Positions 60,703 through 64,000 of a stretch of DNA of 64,000 nt are shown here, one piece after another; positions within the stretch are counted from its first letter, which is position 1; the number at the start of each line of letters is the position of its first letter. The position numbers and the translations under genes are program-made. The DNA lies in contig NZ_LT607753.1 of assembly GCF_900090295.1 (NCBI RefSeq), positions 4,774,001 to 4,838,000 of the forward strand, given 5' to 3'. Under the pieces are notes generated by a model. That model was not told where the DNA came from and searched no databases. It saw nothing but the letters and a program-made list of their open reading frames with translations. Origin of the DNA: Micromonospora coxensis (GTDB lineage Bacteria > Actinomycetota > Actinomycetes > Mycobacteriales > Micromonosporaceae).

Positions 60703-61719
60703 TCAGATCAGGTCCCGGCGACGGAACACCGCGAACGCCGACACGGTCACCGCGCCGACCAGCGTGAGCAGGATCGCCAGCGCCGGCGCCCAGGTGATCG
60801 TGTAACTGCCGGTGCAGAGACCCAGCCCTCCCGGGCCGTCGCCGCAGACCATGTCGTCGTAGAGCTCGACCCGGCCGGTCAGCCAGGCGCCCACGTACGT
60901 CGAGAGCATCAGCTGGTCGACCCGGGCCACGTCGAGGATCTCGAAGACCACCCGCGCCCCCAGCTCCCACACCACCCCGTACGCGGCCACCGCGCCCAGC
61001 GCCGCCGAGGTGTGCCGGCCCAACGTGGCGATGCCGAACCCGAGCGCGGACGCGAGCAGCACCAACGCCACGCCGCGCCCCCAGATCGCCCCCAGGTTCT
61101 GCCAGAACGGGCCGTCCATCCGGCCCGGCAGCCCGGCGGTCTGCCCGATCATCCAGAAGGTGCCCAGGTAGACGACGGTGGCGGCCACCGATAGCGCGGC
61201 CACCACGCCGATCAGCGCGCCCAGCTTGGTGCCGAGCACGGTCAGCCGGCGTGGCCGCCACAGCAGCAGGTTGACCACCCCGCCGGAGGTGATGTCGGCC
61301 CCGATGTACGAGGCGCCGACCAGGAACCCGAACAGCAGCAGGAAGGCGATCAGGAAGTAGAGCAGCGGCTCGGCCTGCTGCCCGAAGACGAAGACCCCGG
61401 GCAGGTAGTCGGCGACGACCGGCAGCCGCTCCTGCAACGCCGGGTCCAGCTCGCTGCAGTCGGCCGGCACGTACCCGGCCTGGTCGAGCGGGACCTCGCC
61501 GGCCTTGATCCGCAGGCAGCGTTGGTACTCGACCTCCAGACCACGGATCGCCTCGGAGACCTGGGCCCGGGCCTCGGCCACCTCACTCGCCGACGGCTGG
61601 TGCGACCCGAGCACGGTGGTCACCGTCGTGACCACGAACGCGAACCCCAGCAGCACCACCATCAGCTGCACGAAACGACGGGCGAGCAGCCGCTCCACCT
61701 CGGCGCGGACCAGCTTCAC
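60703..61719 (-). CDS. ABC transporter permease, unknown substrate
   Basis: 338 residues. A first helix (MVVLLGFAFVVTTVTTVL) is followed by an outer loop of about 90 residues with two cysteines (QRCLRIKAG and PADCSELD), then at least five more helices, ending FAVFRRRDLI. The plan is that of bacterial ABC-2-type permeases with a large extracellular loop. The GTG start overlaps the ATPase stop by four bases. The exported or imported substrate cannot be read. Confidence 0.85.
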   Translation of the reverse strand: MKLVRAEVERLLARRFVQLMVVLLGFAFVVTTVTTVLGSHQPSASEVAEARAQVSEAIRGLEVEYQRCLRIKAGEVPLDQAGYVPADCSELDPALQERLPVVADYLPGVFVFGQQAEPLLYFLIAFLLLFGFLVGASYIGADITSGGVVNLLLWRPRRLTVLGTKLGALIGVVAALSVAATVVYLGTFWMIGQTAGLPGRMDGPFWQNLGAIWGRGVALVLLASALGFGIATLGRHTSAALGAVAAYGVVWELGARVVFEILDVARVDQLMLSTYVGAWLTGRVELYDDMVCGDGPGGLGLCTGSYTITWAPALAILLTLVGAVTVSAFAVFRRRDLI

Positions 61720-62732
61720 GCGTCCACCTCCCGGCCTGCGGTCGCGTCCAGGTCGATCATCGGCTCGGGCCCCTCTCCGGGCAGGCCGGGCCCACCCACC
61801 TGCCTCGGCAGTGTCGGATGCGGTGCGGTCCCGGTGAGCTCCAGGAAGACGCTCTCCAGGTCGGGCCGGATCGGGGTCAGCTCCCGGACCCACAGCCCCT
61901 GCTCGCCGAGGGTCCGGCTGATCAGCTCGGGCTCGGGCGCCCCGCCGACCACCAACCGTCCCTCGTGGTCGGTCACCGACAGCCCGGCCTCCCGCAGCAG
62001 CGCGCCGGCCCGCTCCGGCTCGGCCACGCCCACCTGCCACTCGTGCTGGTCGAAGCCGGCCAGCACCTCGTCGACCCGGCCGGCGGCCACCCGCCGGCCG
62101 CTCGCGATGATCGTCACGTGGTCGCAGATCAGCTGGATCTCGGCCAGGATGTGGCTGGAGATCAGCACCGTCACCCCGGACGCGGCCAGCGACCGGACCA
62201 GGTCGCGCATCTCCCGGATGCCGGCCGGGTCCAGCCCGTTCGCCGGCTCGTCGAGGATCAGCAGCTGTGGATCCTTCAGCAGGGCCGAGGCGACGGCGAG
62301 CCGCTGCTTCATGCCGAGCGAGTACCCCTTGACCCGGTCGTCGCCGCGCTCGCGCAGGCCGACCTGCTCCAGCACCTCGTCCACCCGGCTGGTCGGCACC
62401 CCGCCGGCCACGGCGAGCAGCCGCAGCGTCCGGTGACCGGTGAAGTTGCCGAAGAACTGCGGGCTCTCCACGATCGCGCCCACCCGGCCGGCCACCCGGG
62501 CCAACTCGTCGGGGGCCGGGACACCGAACACGCTCATCCGGCCGTCGTCCGGACGGACCAGGCCGAGCAGGGCGCGCAGGGTGGTCGTCTTGCCCGAGCC
62601 GTTGGGGCCGAGGAAGCCGTGCACCTGCCCGGCCTCGACCACCATGTCGAAGCCGTCCACCGCCACCCGGCGCCCCCGGCGCAGACTGTGGAACGTCTTG
62701 CGCAGCCCTTCGATCTCGATGACCGCGCTCAT
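61716..62732 (-). CDS. ABC transporter ATPase (bacitracin/lantibiotic-type)
   Basis: 338 residues. Walker A GPNGSGKTT, Q-loop AIVESPQFFGN, signature YSLGMKQRLAVA, Walker B LLILDEPANGLDP, switch ISSHILAEIQ. YSLGMKQRL and the ESP motif are of the BcrA/lantibiotic-immunity group. The last 35 residues are a Pro/Gly-rich extension. The ATG at 62732 overlaps a 10-codon open frame starting at 62761 (sequence MSDHLLRRRR), which may act as a leader peptide. The permease follows directly. Confidence 0.9.
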   Translation of the reverse strand: MSAVIEIEGLRKTFHSLRRGRRVAVDGFDMVVEAGQVHGFLGPNGSGKTTTLRALLGLVRPDDGRMSVFGVPAPDELARVAGRVGAIVESPQFFGNFTGHRTLRLLAVAGGVPTSRVDEVLEQVGLRERGDDRVKGYSLGMKQRLAVASALLKDPQLLILDEPANGLDPAGIREMRDLVRSLAASGVTVLISSHILAEIQLICDHVTIIASGRRVAAGRVDEVLAGFDQHEWQVGVAEPERAGALLREAGLSVTDHEGRLVVGGAPEPELISRTLGEQGLWVRELTPIRPDLESVFLELTGTAPHPTLPRQVGGPGLPGEGPEPMIDLDATAGREVDA

Positions 62733-62761
62733 CGGCGGCGCCTGAGCAGGTGATCGGACAT
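62729..62761 (-). CDS. possible 10-residue leader peptide
   Basis: ATG-initiated frame encoding MSDHLLRRRR whose stop overlaps the ATPase start as ATGA. The four terminal arginine codons are mixed (agg cgc cgc cga). It could couple translation to the ATPase gene, but such short frames arise by chance. Confidence 0.25.
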   Translation of the reverse strand: MSDHLLRRRR

Positions 62762-62864
62762 GCTCGCCCTCCCGGGTGTGGTGACCAACGACACGGCGCC
62801 CCACCCTAAGGCGGCGGCCCCGCCCGTGGGGGGCACCGCGCAGGCTGCGTGGTTGGATGGAGCG

Positions 62865-63707
<843 letters not shown>

Positions 63708-63775
63708 GCCGCGCCGCCCGCCCCGGCGGGCAGGCCCTAGACTCGCGGCGACACGCAGGTCGGGGCAGGAGGTTC

Positions 63776-64000
63776 GTGGTGCGGCAGACCCGGGTCGTCG
63801 TGGTGGGCAGCGCGAACATGGACCTCGTCGGGACCGGCCCGGCGCTGCCCCGGCCGGGGGAGACCGTGCTCGGCAGCGACTTCGTGATGGTGCCCGGCGG
63901 CAAGGGCGCCAACCAGGCGATCGCCGCGGCCCGGGCGGGCGCCTCCTGCGCCTTCCTCGGCGCGCTCGGCTCGGACGCCTTCGGGGTGACCCTGCGGGCC
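63776..64000 (+). CDS. PfkB-family sugar kinase (ribokinase-like), cut by the window end
   Basis: First 75 codons of a carbohydrate kinase that phosphorylates a sugar such as ribose with ATP. The N-terminal segment RVVVVGSANMDLVG and the substrate-loop motif MVPGGKGANQAIAAARAG (PfkB signature 1) are clear; GALGSDAFGVTL continues the fold. Start GTG at 63776 or 63779, with GGAGG five bases before. The C-terminal catalytic DTxGAGD motif lies outside the window, so ribose specificity is not proven. Confidence 0.9.
   Translation, partial: MVRQTRVVVVGSANMDLVGTGPALPRPGETVLGSDFVMVPGGKGANQAIAAARAGASCAFLGALGSDAFGVTLRA

Overview
The window is very GC-rich and densely packed, with many GTG starts and short GTGA/ATGA overlaps. 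Several genes have a TANNNT box 6-7 bases before the start codon, which suggests leaderless mRNAs. These traits, the families present and the Lys, His and Leu tRNAs point to a filamentous actinomycete, most likely a Micromonosporaceae such as Micromonospora. The family-level placement is an inference from gene content. No plasmid, phage or insertion-sequence signature was seen.

Layout: (1) 1-6.2 kb holds the end of a metallo-beta-lactamase-fold hydrolase, a pair of paralogous proline-rich membrane proteins, rph-rdgB, an AEC-family transporter and a DUF6891-like protein. (2) 6.2-14.3 kb is a minus-strand histidine-utilisation operon: RpiR-type regulator, hutU, an M20 amidohydrolase, hutF, hutI, hutH. 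Its promoter has a candidate operator between the -35 and -10 boxes. (3) 14.3-29 kb holds a DUF1501/DUF1800 pair and then a surface-polysaccharide locus: four GT-type glycosyltransferases, a 933-residue protein that appears to fuse a Wzx-type flippase to a Wzy/ligase-type domain, a kinase-N-lobe-like membrane protein, a polyprenyl-phosphate glycosylphosphotransferase and a LytR-CpsA-Psr protein. (4) 29-33.7 kb holds a methyltransferase, an expansin-like protein, a GNAT protein, tRNA-Leu overlapped by the end of an HNH endonuclease gene, and bcp. (5) 33.7-36.4 kb is a cobalt/nickel ECF transporter, cbiMNQO, behind a perfect inverted repeat, followed by a heptanucleotide repeat. (6) 36.7-44.1 kb holds an envelope thiol-redox set (DsbA-like protein, MauE-like protein, large membrane protein) downstream of an ECF sigma factor, a divergent zinc-binding anti-sigma-like protein, and a CopC-CopD fusion with YcnI. 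(7) 44.2-49.8 kb holds a GT87 mannosyltransferase, orn, tRNA-His, two L,D-transpeptidase lipoproteins and two identical tRNA-Lys genes. (8) 49.8-64 kb holds a Clp-N/HTH regulator with two palindromes built into its promoter, small membrane proteins, a STAS protein, an RHH regulator followed by a DUF4097 protein and an ABC exporter, a GH3 glycosidase divergent from a ROK regulator, further ABC transporters and the start of a PfkB sugar kinase.

The main coherent systems are histidine degradation to glutamate (the last step possibly by an M20 enzyme), export and wall attachment of a polysaccharide, metal uptake (cbiMNQO), copper handling, and several small autoregulated stress or export modules. 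The strongest candidates for novelty are the flippase-ligase fusion, the double-palindrome Clp-N regulator, and the RHH/DUF4097/ABC module with three matching operator half-sites.
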